From NCBI GenBank assembly GCA_005888325.1, contig VAWU01000019.1, forward strand, positions 82,798-146,797: 64,000 bases of DNA, in the 5' to 3' direction. Below the pieces are notes generated by a model. The model searched no databases. It saw nothing but the letters and a program-made list of their open reading frames with translations, and was not told the DNA's origin. Below, in pieces: positions 25,147 to 33,931 of this stretch (the first letter of the stretch is position 1; every line of letters starts with the position of its first letter). The DNA is from Actinomycetota bacterium (lineage in GTDB: Bacteria; Actinomycetota; Acidimicrobiia; Acidimicrobiales; AC-14). Made by a program: the position numbers and the translations under genes.

Positions 25147-25147
<1 letters not shown>
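24734..25147 (+). CDS. dgkA: Diacylglycerol / undecaprenol kinase family membrane protein
   Basis: Small integral-membrane lipid kinase, 137 residues. An N-terminal basic segment (FLVSFRYAFRGVCWMARHEPNMRFHLVAT) precedes three membrane helices. The family signature LLGETLNTAIEVVLDLV is intact, followed by EDDERVGVVKDVAAAAVLVAAAGSAV. In Gram-positive lineages this family phosphorylates undecaprenol, recycling the cell-wall carrier lipid; which lipid is used here is inference. GTG 24734 follows TATCCT closely, so the exact start is uncertain. The stop overlaps the ABC-F start as TGATG. Confidence 0.88.
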
Positions 25148-26802
<1,655 letters not shown>

Positions 26803-26847
26803 CGGGGCCTTGACGATCTCTTAGGAACGGGGAGGAGACTGACCGTC

Positions 26848-28326
26848 ATGCGGTCTGACGACGACGACGACCCCGGCCTGCCCATCCCCTTCGGCCCCGT
26901 GTCGAACGGCGAGTACGATCCGCCGCCGCTGACCGCGCTCGAGCGCGTCGCGCAACGCCGGGCCGTGGCGGAGTGCGACGCGAACGCCCGTCGCCTCGGC
27001 GTGAGCCGGCGCCAGTTCCTGCTGTCGGTCTGCGGAGCGGCCACGACCCTGCTCGCCATCCAGGCCTGCTCCGACGACAAGAGCAAGGGGAAGGCGGGCG
27101 GGAAGTTCAACCTTCCCACCACGTCCGCGCTCGACGAGAACGCGGCCCGCTCCCGGCTGGCCGGCGACGAGGTGATCTTCGACGTCCAGACCCACCTGCT
27201 CGACTACGACACGATCGACCCGGCGCATCGCCTGGGCCTGGGCCTGGCGGCGGCGTTCCCGCAACGCAACTGCAGCGACGCTTCCGAACCGCGCGACTGC
27301 TTCGACGCCCGGCATCTGCTGGAGCTGCTGTTCCTGCAGAGCGACACGACGATGGCGATCCTGTCAGCCATCCCGGTGGTCGGCGACCGCAGTCCGCTCT
27401 CGCCCGCGATCATGGCCGAGACCCGCCGTGTCACCGAGGCCCTCTGCAACGACGATCGTCTGTTGCTGCACGGGCAGGTCGCCCCCAGCGCCGGCCGCCC
27501 CCAGGCGAGCCTCGACGCGATGGACAAGGTGCTGGCGACGCATCCCGTCGTCGCGTGGAAGGTGTACACGCACGCGGGCGGACCGGGATGGTGGCTCGAC
27601 GACCACGAGCCGGACGCGCCGCAGGTGGGCGAGGCCTTCATCCGCAAGGTCGTCGAGACGAAGGTGCCGCGCATCGCCGTGCACAAGGGCTTCGGGTCGA
27701 TCGGGGGGAGCCAGGCCGGCTACGCCAGTCCGGTCGATATCGGGCCCGCCGCCAAGACGCACACCGACGTCGACTTCATCGTGTACCACTCGGGCTACGA
27801 GTCCGGCGGCAACGAGGGCCCGTACACCGCGAGTGCAGACCCGCAGGGTGTCGACCGGCTCATCGCCTCGCTGGAGAAGAGTGGCATCGGCCCCAACCAG
27901 AACGTGTACGCCGAGCTCGGCTCCACCTGGTTCAGCGTGATGCGCAACCCCAACCAGGCCGCGCACGTGCTCGGCAAGCTGCTCAAGCACGTCGGCGAGG
28001 ACCGGGTGGTGTGGGGCACCGACACCCTCTGGTACGGCTCGCCGCAGAGCCAGATCCAGGCGCTCCGGGCCTTCGAGATCACACCCGAGTTCCAGGAGAG
28101 GTACGGCTACCCGGCGCTCACCCCGGCGATCAAGAACAAGATCTTCGGCGGCAACTCGATGCGACTCTACGGCGTGAAGCCCATCGAGACCAAGTGCGAG
28201 TTCACCCGCGCCGAGCTCGAGCAGGTCCGCAAGGAGCGGCCGGGCGGCAACGCCGCGCCGGGGCCGAAGACCGCGCGGGAAGCGGCCGCGGTCCGCGCCC
28301 GCGACTGGGCCTGGCAGATCAGCTGA
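26848..28326 (+). CDS. Tat-exported amidohydrolase-family protein, putative lipoprotein
   Basis: 492 residues. After a 50-residue acidic leader comes a twin-arginine signal, SRRQFLLSVCGAATTLLAIQAC (RR at 54-55), ending at C74 in a lipobox-like IQAC, so the folded enzyme is probably exported and possibly lipid-anchored. The rest resembles the amidohydrolase 2 (ACMSD-like) TIM barrel: FDVQTHLLDYD, VAWKVYTHAGGPGWW, PRIAVHKGFG, FIVYHSGYES and VVWGTDTLWYGSPQSQIQALRAF (active-site Asp). The substrate is unknown. GGGGAGGAG lies about 10 nt upstream of ATG 26848. Confidence 0.85.
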   Translation: MRSDDDDDPGLPIPFGPVSNGEYDPPPLTALERVAQRRAVAECDANARRLGVSRRQFLLSVCGAATTLLAIQACSDDKSKGKAGGKFNLPTTSALDENAARSRLAGDEVIFDVQTHLLDYDTIDPAHRLGLGLAAAFPQRNCSDASEPRDCFDARHLLELLFLQSDTTMAILSAIPVVGDRSPLSPAIMAETRRVTEALCNDDRLLLHGQVAPSAGRPQASLDAMDKVLATHPVVAWKVYTHAGGPGWWLDDHEPDAPQVGEAFIRKVVETKVPRIAVHKGFGSIGGSQAGYASPVDIGPAAKTHTDVDFIVYHSGYESGGNEGPYTASADPQGVDRLIASLEKSGIGPNQNVYAELGSTWFSVMRNPNQAAHVLGKLLKHVGEDRVVWGTDTLWYGSPQSQIQALRAFEITPEFQERYGYPALTPAIKNKIFGGNSMRLYGVKPIETKCEFTRAELEQVRKERPGGNAAPGPKTAREAAAVRARDWAWQIS

Positions 28327-28495
28327 CGGGCGCCCCGCAGTGGCGGCACCGCGGGTAGGCGCGCGACGTCGGCCGCGCGCATGCGGGGCAACGGAACGCG
28401 GTGATCTGCCGCCCGCGCAGGCGACGGAGCGCGGCCCAGAGCGTGCAGCCCACTGCGAACGCGAGGAAGACCTCCAGCGCGTTGCCAACGGTCAC
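28319..28495 (-). CDS. Small membrane protein with a zinc-ribbon tail
   Basis: 58 residues: one hydrophobic helix (ALEVFLAFAVGCTLWAALR), a basic linker, then CPAC ... CRHC spaced as a C4 zinc ribbon (FRCPACARPTSRAYPRCRHCG). I do not recognise a named family. GTG 28495 gives a helix placed right at the N-terminus. Its last codons overlap the end of the amidohydrolase gene by 8 bp on the opposite strand. Confidence 0.55.
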   Translation of the reverse strand: MTVGNALEVFLAFAVGCTLWAALRRLRGRQITAFRCPACARPTSRAYPRCRHCGAPVS

Positions 28496-28500
28496 CGTCG

Positions 28501-28506
28501 TAGTCT
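28501..28506 (+). promoter_or_regulatory. -10 box before a mini-ORF and hydrolase gene
   Basis: TAGTCT, 7 nt before ATG 28514, in the leaderless geometry seen throughout the window. Confidence 0.45.
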
Positions 28507-28513
28507 GGCGCCC

Positions 28514-28633
28514 ATGGCGATCGACTTCACCCCGTTGCTTGACGTCGTGTTCCTTGACGTCGTGTTGCATGACGTCGCGGCCTGGCAGGGGACCGGCTCG
28601 TCGCAGCCCGCGCTCGGCGACCTCACGCTGTAG
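28514..28633 (+). CDS. Putative 39-residue leader peptide with a 15-bp repeat
   Basis: Reads MAIDFTPLLDVVFLDVVLHD and on to TAG 28633, five bases before the hydrolase TTG start. It has a correctly placed TAGTCT box. The LDVVF/LDVVL/HDVAA stretch comes from a 15-bp tandem repeat (28539-28583). Could be a genuine leader peptide coupled to the hydrolase, or a transcribed leader with a chance frame. Confidence 0.35.
   Translation: MAIDFTPLLDVVFLDVVLHDVAAWQGTGSSQPALGDLTL
28539..28583. repeat. 15-bp tandem repeat, two near-perfect units and a diverged third
   Basis: TTGACGTCGTGTTCC and TTGACGTCGTGTTGC are adjacent, followed by a diverged ATGACGTCGCGGCCT. The period is a multiple of three. Confidence 0.8.
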
Positions 28634-28638
28634 ACGCG

Positions 28639-29544
28639 TTGCAACTGCCCGAGCCCGACCGCGCCGAGCTGCTCGACCTGGGCCGTACGACCATCCGCCT
28701 GTGGCAATGGGGCGACCCGACGCAACCCCCCGTCCTGCTCGTCCACGGGGGATGGGACCACGGGCGCATGTGGGACGGCATCGCCCCGAGGATCGCCGCC
28801 CTCGGCTACCACGCCGTCGCCATCGACGTGCGCGGTCACGGCGACAGCGGCCGGCTGCACACGAGCGGCACCTACTGGCAGATGTTCCAACTCGACCTCG
28901 CCCAGGTCGCCCGCCACCTGTCGTCGCTTCGTGGATCCATGCGCGACCCGGCCTTGCGCGTCATCGGCCACTCGTTCGGCGGCGGGCTCTCGATGTCGAT
29001 GGCGGCGGGACTGCCCGATCACGTGGACAAGGTCGTCAACATCGACGGCCTCGGTCCGCCGCCGGAGATGATGATCGTCGAGGACCATGCGGCATCCGCG
29101 TCGCAGTGGATCAAGGACGCGGAGCGCCTCTGGTCGGAGCCCGCGCGCGAGTACGCGTCGGTGGAGGAGATGGCCCAGAAGCGCAAGGCGATCAACACCC
29201 GCCTCCCCACCGAATGGTGCTGGCACCTGGCCCGCCACGGCTCGAAGCCGGGGCCCCGCGGCGGGCTGGTCTGGAAGAGCGACCAGCACATGCGGCTGGG
29301 CTCGCCCGGTCCGTTCTCCGACGAGAGTCTGCGGGCGCAGTACGAGCGCATCCGTTGCCCGGTGCTCGTGCTGACCGGCACCGAGCCCGACCAGTGGAAC
29401 GACCTCCCCGTCGCGGCGCGCGACGCGCGACTGGCCGCCATCCCCGACGTGCGGCATCACCAAATCGCCGGCGCCGGTCACTACGTGCACATCGAGCAAC
29501 CCGACACGGTGCTCGCGCTCGTGGCCGAGTTCTTCGGCTCATGA
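28639..29544 (+). CDS. Alpha/beta hydrolase
   Basis: 301 residues. LLVHGGWDHGRMWDGIAPRIAALGYHAVAIDVRGHGDSG, nucleophile elbow GHSFGGG (Ser), NIDGLGPP, the acid-residue strand PVLVLTGTEPDQW, and the histidine loop IAGAGHYVHIEQPD: all three catalytic residues are present. Substrate unknown. TTG 28639 follows the 39-codon mini-ORF by five bases and no better start precedes the first strand. The stop overlaps the ATG of the repeat-encoded mini-ORF (ATGA). Confidence 0.85.
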   Translation: MQLPEPDRAELLDLGRTTIRLWQWGDPTQPPVLLVHGGWDHGRMWDGIAPRIAALGYHAVAIDVRGHGDSGRLHTSGTYWQMFQLDLAQVARHLSSLRGSMRDPALRVIGHSFGGGLSMSMAAGLPDHVDKVVNIDGLGPPPEMMIVEDHAASASQWIKDAERLWSEPAREYASVEEMAQKRKAINTRLPTEWCWHLARHGSKPGPRGGLVWKSDQHMRLGSPGPFSDESLRAQYERIRCPVLVLTGTEPDQWNDLPVAARDARLAAIPDVRHHQIAGAGHYVHIEQPDTVLALVAEFFGS

Positions 29545-29630
29545 GCGAGGACCGAAGCGAAGCGGAGGACCGCAGCTCCCATGTGGCAGGGCGGTCCAGC
29601 GGCCGAGGGACGAGGACGTTGGACCGGTGA
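29541..29630 (+). repeat. Dispersed repeat, copy 2, forming a 29-codon mini-ORF
   Basis: Starts with ATG overlapping the upstream hydrolase stop and runs MSEDRSEAEDRSSHVAGRSS to TGA 29630. GTG 29627 then opens a five-codon frame (VSEHR) whose stop overlaps GTG 29641 of the next hydrolase. The first part contains an internal direct repeat, GAGGACCG followed by A or C and AGC. Whether the peptide is made is unknown. Confidence 0.7.
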
Positions 29631-29640
29631 GCGAGCACCG

Positions 29641-30282
29641 GTGAGCGCTCGGCTCTTCCTCCACGAGGTGGGTGACATCGACGGCGCCACGCGCTGGCGG
29701 GCGCTGGGCGCGGGCTGGCTGGTGCCCGACCTGCCCGGGCACGGAGTCGTCCCGCCCGAGGAGGGCGCGTACTACGCGCCGGGCGACGTCGCCCTCGTCG
29801 GCGTGCGGGCGCTCGCCGCCGCCGGGCTCGACGGTGAGCCTCCGCTGGTCGCGGGCCACGGTTGGGGCGCGTTCGGCGCGGAGCTGCTCGCGGCGGCGGG
29901 CCGGGCGTCGGCGCTCGTGCTGGTCGACGGCCTCGGCGGCCCGTGGGTGTCACGCAGCGAGCTGATCGACGCGCAGCACGCGTGGGTGCGTGCCGTGCTC
30001 GCCGATCCCGCCGCGCTCGCACCGCCACCTCCCGGCGCGCTCGACCCCCGCCTGCGTCACGGCTTCCCATCGATCTGGGAGCGCACCTTCACCGAGGCCC
30101 GGCGCCTCGCCATCACCGTGCCGGTGCTCGCGCTCGAGTCGCCCGCGTCGGTCACTCCGACCGACGAGCGCGGCTCGCGGGTGGCTGCGTTCGGCGGCGA
30201 CGCGCGCGTCGAGGAGATCGCCGAGGCGTCGCCTCAGGCCGTGCTCGCGGCCTTGAGCGCCTGGTCACGCGCCCAGCGGTAG
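29641..30282 (+). CDS. Alpha/beta-hydrolase-fold protein lacking the usual nucleophile
   Basis: 213 residues, shorter than usual. FLHEVGDIDGATRWRALGAGWLVPDLPGHG fits the fold's start, but the nucleophile elbow reads AGHGWGAFG, with Gly where Ser is expected (G-X-S-X-G). The middle and end (VPVLALESPASVTPTDERG) are degenerate too. It may be a non-hydrolytic homologue or use another residue. GTG 29641 overlaps the stop of a five-codon mini-ORF, so it probably depends on reinitiation after the preceding frames. The 3' end overlaps the convergent acyl-CoA synthetase gene by 49 bp. Confidence 0.7.
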   Translation: MSARLFLHEVGDIDGATRWRALGAGWLVPDLPGHGVVPPEEGAYYAPGDVALVGVRALAAAGLDGEPPLVAGHGWGAFGAELLAAAGRASALVLVDGLGGPWVSRSELIDAQHAWVRAVLADPAALAPPPPGALDPRLRHGFPSIWERTFTEARRLAITVPVLALESPASVTPTDERGSRVAAFGGDARVEEIAEASPQAVLAALSAWSRAQR

Positions 30283-31829
30283 TCGGGCTTGCCCGACGGC
30301 GAGCGCACCACGTCGTCCACCAGCACGAGCGCACGCGGCACCTTGTAACCCGCGATGTGGGCGCGGCAGTGCTCGGCGAGCTCGTCGAGCGTCGGGCGTT
30401 CGCCGTCGCGCGGACGCACCACCGCGACGACCCGCTGGCCCCAGCGAGCGTCGGCCACCCCGACGACGACCGCGTCGAAGACCGCGGGGTGGGCCTTCAG
30501 CGCGGCCTCGACCTCCTCGGGGAAGACCTTCTCGCCTCCGGTGTTGATCGACACCGATCCGCGACCGAACACCGTGATGGTGCCGTCGGCTTCGATCGTG
30601 GCCATGTCACCGGGCACGGCCCAGCGCACGCCGTCGATCACCGGGAAGGTGGCAGCCGACTTCTCGGGGTCCTTGTAGTAGCCGAGCGGCACGCGGCCGC
30701 GTCGAGCGAGGCGGCCCACGACCCCCGACCCGGGCGCGACCGGCTGCAGGTTCTCGTCGAGCACGGTGGTGTCGTCGTTGACCGCGAAGCGCGGGTGGGC
30801 GCCGGCGCTCCCCGCGGTCGCGACCATCTGGCCCTGGCCGCCGGTCTCCGACGCGCCGAACCCGTCGATGACGAGGGTGGTCGGCAGCAGGCGGACGATC
30901 GCGTCCTTGAGCGAGGGCGAGAGGATGGCGCCGCCGGAGAGGATCATGGTCAGGGATGACAGGTCCCACGGGCGCTCCTGGCCCGCGGCCTCGAGCGCGT
31001 CGACGACCGGGCGGGCGAACGCGTCGCCGACGATGACGAGGAACGACACCCGTTCGTCGGCGATGAGTTGGAGCAGCCGCGGTGGGTCGAGGTGGTGGTC
31101 GGGCGAGATGACCACGCATCCGCCCGCGTAGAAGGCCCAGAACGCCACCCAGTGGGCGGTCCCGTGCATGAACGGGCACGCGGGCAGCGTCCTCCCGCCT
31201 CCCCGGCGCGCCGCGTCGACGATCAGCTCGGGACGCTCGATGCCCGGCCCACCGGGGTTCCCACCCTGCAGCGCGCCGAAGAAGATGTCCTCGTGCCGCC
31301 ACAGCACCCCCTTCGGCATGCCGGTCGTGCCCCCGGTGTAGAGGATGTAGAGGTCGTCGCCCGAGCGGGGACCGAAGTCGCGGTCGGGTGACGCGGCTGC
31401 GAGCGCTTCCTCGTACTCGACGCCCTTCGCCAACGCGACACGCAGCTGCGGCACCTCGGCGCGGATCAGATCGAGGGTGGAGGCGAACTCCGGCTCGTGC
31501 ACGACCGCCTTGAGGTCGGCGTCGGTGAAGAGGTAGCGGAGCTCGTCCTCGACGTAGCGGTAGTTGACGTTGACGGGAACCGCGCGCAACTTGAACGCGG
31601 CGAGCATGCCCTCGAGGTACTCGTTGCCGTTGTACATCCACAGGCCCACGTGGTCGGCCGGCCCGATGCCGCGCGCCGCGAGCGCGTGGGCCAGCCGGGT
31701 CGCCCGCTCGTCGAGCTCTCGATACGTGAGGCGGACGTCGCCGAACACGACCGCCTCGCGCTCGGGCACGGTGTCGCCGACCGCTTCGAACAGGTCGGCG
31801 AGGTTGAACGTGATGTTGTCGGCGGTCAT
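30234..31829 (-). CDS. Acyl-CoA synthetase (AMP-forming), FadD-like
   Basis: 531-residue adenylate-forming ligase. FGDVRLTYRELDERATRLAHALAARGIGPADHVGLWMYNGNEYLE (N-domain), YILYTGGTTGMPKGVLWRHEDI (phosphate loop), DGFGASETGGQG (adenine motif), PGDMATIEADGTITVFGRGSVSINTGGEKVFPEEVE (hinge region) and SPSGKPDYRWA with the catalytic lysine. Activates a carboxylic acid, probably fatty or terpenoid/steroid-derived as in actinobacterial FadD relatives; the substrate is not determinable. The neighbouring LLM oxidoreductase, MaoC hydratase and acyl-CoA dehydrogenase suggest a catabolic neighbourhood. TACGTT lies 11 nt before ATG 31829. Confidence 0.9.
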   Translation of the reverse strand: MTADNITFNLADLFEAVGDTVPEREAVVFGDVRLTYRELDERATRLAHALAARGIGPADHVGLWMYNGNEYLEGMLAAFKLRAVPVNVNYRYVEDELRYLFTDADLKAVVHEPEFASTLDLIRAEVPQLRVALAKGVEYEEALAAASPDRDFGPRSGDDLYILYTGGTTGMPKGVLWRHEDIFFGALQGGNPGGPGIERPELIVDAARRGGGRTLPACPFMHGTAHWVAFWAFYAGGCVVISPDHHLDPPRLLQLIADERVSFLVIVGDAFARPVVDALEAAGQERPWDLSSLTMILSGGAILSPSLKDAIVRLLPTTLVIDGFGASETGGQGQMVATAGSAGAHPRFAVNDDTTVLDENLQPVAPGSGVVGRLARRGRVPLGYYKDPEKSAATFPVIDGVRWAVPGDMATIEADGTITVFGRGSVSINTGGEKVFPEEVEAALKAHPAVFDAVVVGVADARWGQRVVAVVRPRDGERPTLDELAEHCRAHIAGYKVPRALVLVDDVVRSPSGKPDYRWARDQALKAASTA

Positions 31830-31857
31830 CGGTCGCGCCGAACGTAGCCGTAGCGCG

Positions 31858-31863
31858 TAAGTT
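31858..31863 (+). promoter_or_regulatory. -10 box of the LLM gene (leaderless)
   Basis: TAAGTT, 6 nt before ATG 31870. Confidence 0.5.
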
Positions 31864-31869
31864 GCCGCC

Positions 31870-32838
31870 ATGACACAGAACCAGCTGATCTTCGGGGCGT
31901 TCGTGCCCCAGGGGTGGAAGACGGAGCTCATCGGTATCGACGGGGCCGAGGCCAAGTGGGCCAAGGCGGTCGAGATCGCGGTGCTGGCCGAGGAGCTCGG
32001 CTACGACTCGGTCTGGGTCTACGACCACTTCCACAACGTGCCCCGTCCGGTCAACGAGGCCGTGTTCGAGTGCTGGACCACCGTCACCGCGATCAGCCAA
32101 CGCACGTCGCGCGTGCGACTGGGCCAGATGGTGGGCTGCTCACCGTACCGAAACCCCGGGCTGCTGGCCAAGATCACGTCGAACGTCGACGTCATCAGCG
32201 GCGGCCGTCTCGACTGGGGCATCGGCGCGGGCTGGTACGACCACGAGTTCAAGGGCTACGGGTTCGAGTTCCCCGAGGCCAAGGTGCGCATCGGGATGCT
32301 GCGCGAGACGGTCGAGATCGTCCGTTCGATGTGGACCCAGCCCCACACCATCTACGAGGGTCGCCACTACAACCTGCAGGGCGCGCAATGCGACCCGAAG
32401 CCGTTGCAGGACCCGCACCCGCCGATCTGGATCGGCGGCGGCGGCGAGCAGCTCACCCTGCGCGTGGTGGCCCGGCACGCCGACCGGTCCAATTTCGGTG
32501 GCAGGCCCGACGAGTGGGCGCACAAGGCCGAGGTGCTCAAACGCCATTGCAAGGACGTCGGCCGCGACTACGACGAGATCGTGAAGACGATCTCGGGCGA
32601 GGTGTTCGTCCGGGAGACCGAGCAGGAGCTGGAGGCGGACTGGAAGGGATCGCTGTGGGGCGAGCCGTTCGGCGCGTACCGCGCCGGCAACCTCGTCGGC
32701 ACGCCCGAGCAGGTGTGCGAGAAGATCCAGGCCTACGTCGACCGCGGTTGCACGGGCTTCGTGCCCTGGAACAACGACTACCCGTCCGACGTCACGCTGC
32801 GTCTGTTCGCGGAGAAGGTGATGCCCGAGTTCCGGTGA
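31870..32838 (+). CDS. LLM-class F420-dependent oxidoreductase
   Basis: 322 residues. LIFGAFVPQGWKTELIGIDG, LAEELGYDSVWVYDHFHNVP, SRVRLGQMVGCSPYRNPGLLAKITSNVDVISGGRLDWGIGAGWYDHEFKGYG, WTQPHTIYEGRHYNLQGAQCDPKPLQDPHPPIWIGGGGEQLTLRVVARHADRSNFGG. This matches the TIGR03560-like branch of luciferase-like F420 enzymes. Divergent from the acyl-CoA synthetase and likely to act in the same unknown catabolic route. Confidence 0.88.
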   Translation: MTQNQLIFGAFVPQGWKTELIGIDGAEAKWAKAVEIAVLAEELGYDSVWVYDHFHNVPRPVNEAVFECWTTVTAISQRTSRVRLGQMVGCSPYRNPGLLAKITSNVDVISGGRLDWGIGAGWYDHEFKGYGFEFPEAKVRIGMLRETVEIVRSMWTQPHTIYEGRHYNLQGAQCDPKPLQDPHPPIWIGGGGEQLTLRVVARHADRSNFGGRPDEWAHKAEVLKRHCKDVGRDYDEIVKTISGEVFVRETEQELEADWKGSLWGEPFGAYRAGNLVGTPEQVCEKIQAYVDRGCTGFVPWNNDYPSDVTLRLFAEKVMPEFR

Positions 32839-32859
32839 GGGCCGTACGCGACGTGCGGG

Positions 32860-33318
32860 CTACGCGTAGTAGCGGTACACCGCCTGGGCGACGCACGCGG
32901 GCTTCGTCTCCCCCTCCAGCTCGAACGTCAGGTCGATGGTCGCCTGCACGCCGCCCCCGCCGACGTCCTCGACGCCGGCGACCTGCGCGCCCATCCGCAG
33001 CTTCGAGCCGACCGGCACCGGGTTGGGGAAGCGGAGCTTGTTGAGCCCGTAGTTGAGGCCCATGGCCATGCCCGTCACGTTGAGCACCTCGCTCATCAGC
33101 CAGGGCGCGAGCGAGAGCGTGAGATAGCCGTGACCGATGGTGCGCCCGAAGGGGCCGTCCTTGGCCCGCTCGGGGTCGACGTGGATCCACTGGTGGTCGC
33201 CGGTGGCCTCCGCGAACGCATTGATTCGGTCCTGGGTGATCTCGTGCCAGTCGCTGTAGCCGAGGTGGTCTCCCACCGCGGCCTTCAGCCCCTCGATGCC
33301 GTCGATCGTCGTCGCCAT
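32860..33318 (-). CDS. MaoC-family (R)-specific enoyl-CoA hydratase / dehydratase
   Basis: 152-residue hot-dog-fold protein. The hydratase 2 signature is complete: FAEATGDHQWIHVDPERAKDGPFGRTIGHGYLTLSL, with the catalytic Asp and His. The C-terminal part LNYGLNKLRFPNPVPVGSKLRMGAQV is the MaoC core. Probably hydrates trans-2-enoyl-CoA. ATG 33318 has TAACTT 6 nt upstream. It lies beside an acyl-CoA dehydrogenase and an acyl-CoA synthetase. Confidence 0.9.
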   Translation of the reverse strand: MATTIDGIEGLKAAVGDHLGYSDWHEITQDRINAFAEATGDHQWIHVDPERAKDGPFGRTIGHGYLTLSLAPWLMSEVLNVTGMAMGLNYGLNKLRFPNPVPVGSKLRMGAQVAGVEDVGGGGVQATIDLTFELEGETKPACVAQAVYRYYA

Positions 33319-33324
33319 GGCGGC

Positions 33325-33330
33325 AAGTTA
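33325..33330 (-). promoter_or_regulatory. -10 box of the MaoC gene (leaderless)
   Basis: Minus-strand TAACTT, 6 nt before ATG 33318; it overlaps the region just past the stop of the DUF2087 gene. Confidence 0.5.
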
Positions 33331-33332
33331 GA

Positions 33333-33905
33333 TCACAAGTCGAAGCTGCCGCCCGCCCGCCAGTAGAAGCCGTCGCGTCGCTCGAGGAAGCCGTCGTCGA
33401 CGAGGTACCGGCGCAAGGTGGCGTAGTCGCCGTGCACCTTCCCGATCGTGAGGTTCACCGCCCGCTCGGGATAGATCTCGCCCGGCTCGAAGCGCTGGGC
33501 CAGCCAGTCGAGCACCACGAGGCGCTTGCCGTGTGACGCCGGGATCGAGGTGAGGCGTCCGTCCTTGACGAAGCGGCGCAGCACCTTCGCCGCCTCTTCT
33601 GGCGCGTCGAACTCGTCGTCGGGGACGGCCTTGGCCCGGGCCGCGGTGAGCCCGGCATCGCGGAGGCGCGCGGTAAGCAGGCGGTACCGGCCGTCCGCGT
33701 CCTCCACCAGCCCGCCGTTGACCAGACGGGTGAGCGCCTGTCCGACGGCCCGCGCCGGCAGTCCGGCGCGCTCCACCACCTCGGCGCGCGTCTCGGCACC
33801 GAGCGCCAGCGCGGCGACCACCTTGAGGCGGCGTTCGTCCGCGAGCAGGCCGAGCAGCCCGGTGGCGTCGCCCGAGCGGTCGTCAGAGCTGTCGTCCGAT
33901 GGCAT
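33333..33905 (-). CDS. DUF2087 protein with N-terminal winged helix, probable regulator
   Basis: 190 residues. The first half is an ArsR-type winged helix (LLGLLADERRLKVVAALALGAETRAEVVERAGLPARAVGQALTRL, VNGGLVEDADGRYRLL). The C-terminal DUF2087 domain shows RLVVLDWLAQRFEPGEIYPERAVNLTIGKVHGDYATLRRYLVDDGFLERRDGFYWRAGG. Such proteins are probable transcription regulators. ATG 33905 is set by TACGTT 9 nt upstream; the open frame extends further but into the divergent acyl-CoA dehydrogenase gene. Confidence 0.85.
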   Translation of the reverse strand: MPSDDSSDDRSGDATGLLGLLADERRLKVVAALALGAETRAEVVERAGLPARAVGQALTRLVNGGLVEDADGRYRLLTARLRDAGLTAARAKAVPDDEFDAPEEAAKVLRRFVKDGRLTSIPASHGKRLVVLDWLAQRFEPGEIYPERAVNLTIGKVHGDYATLRRYLVDDGFLERRDGFYWRAGGSFDL

Positions 33906-33914
33906 GGCACGACA

Positions 33915-33924
33915 AACGTAGGCT
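33915..33924. promoter_or_regulatory. Back-to-back -10 boxes sharing one TA (DUF2087 gene / acyl-CoA dehydrogenase)
   Basis: AACGTAGGCT: plus-strand TAGGCT is 7 nt before ATG 33932; minus-strand TACGTT is 9 nt before ATG 33905. Confidence 0.55.
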
Positions 33925-33931
33925 GCGCAGG

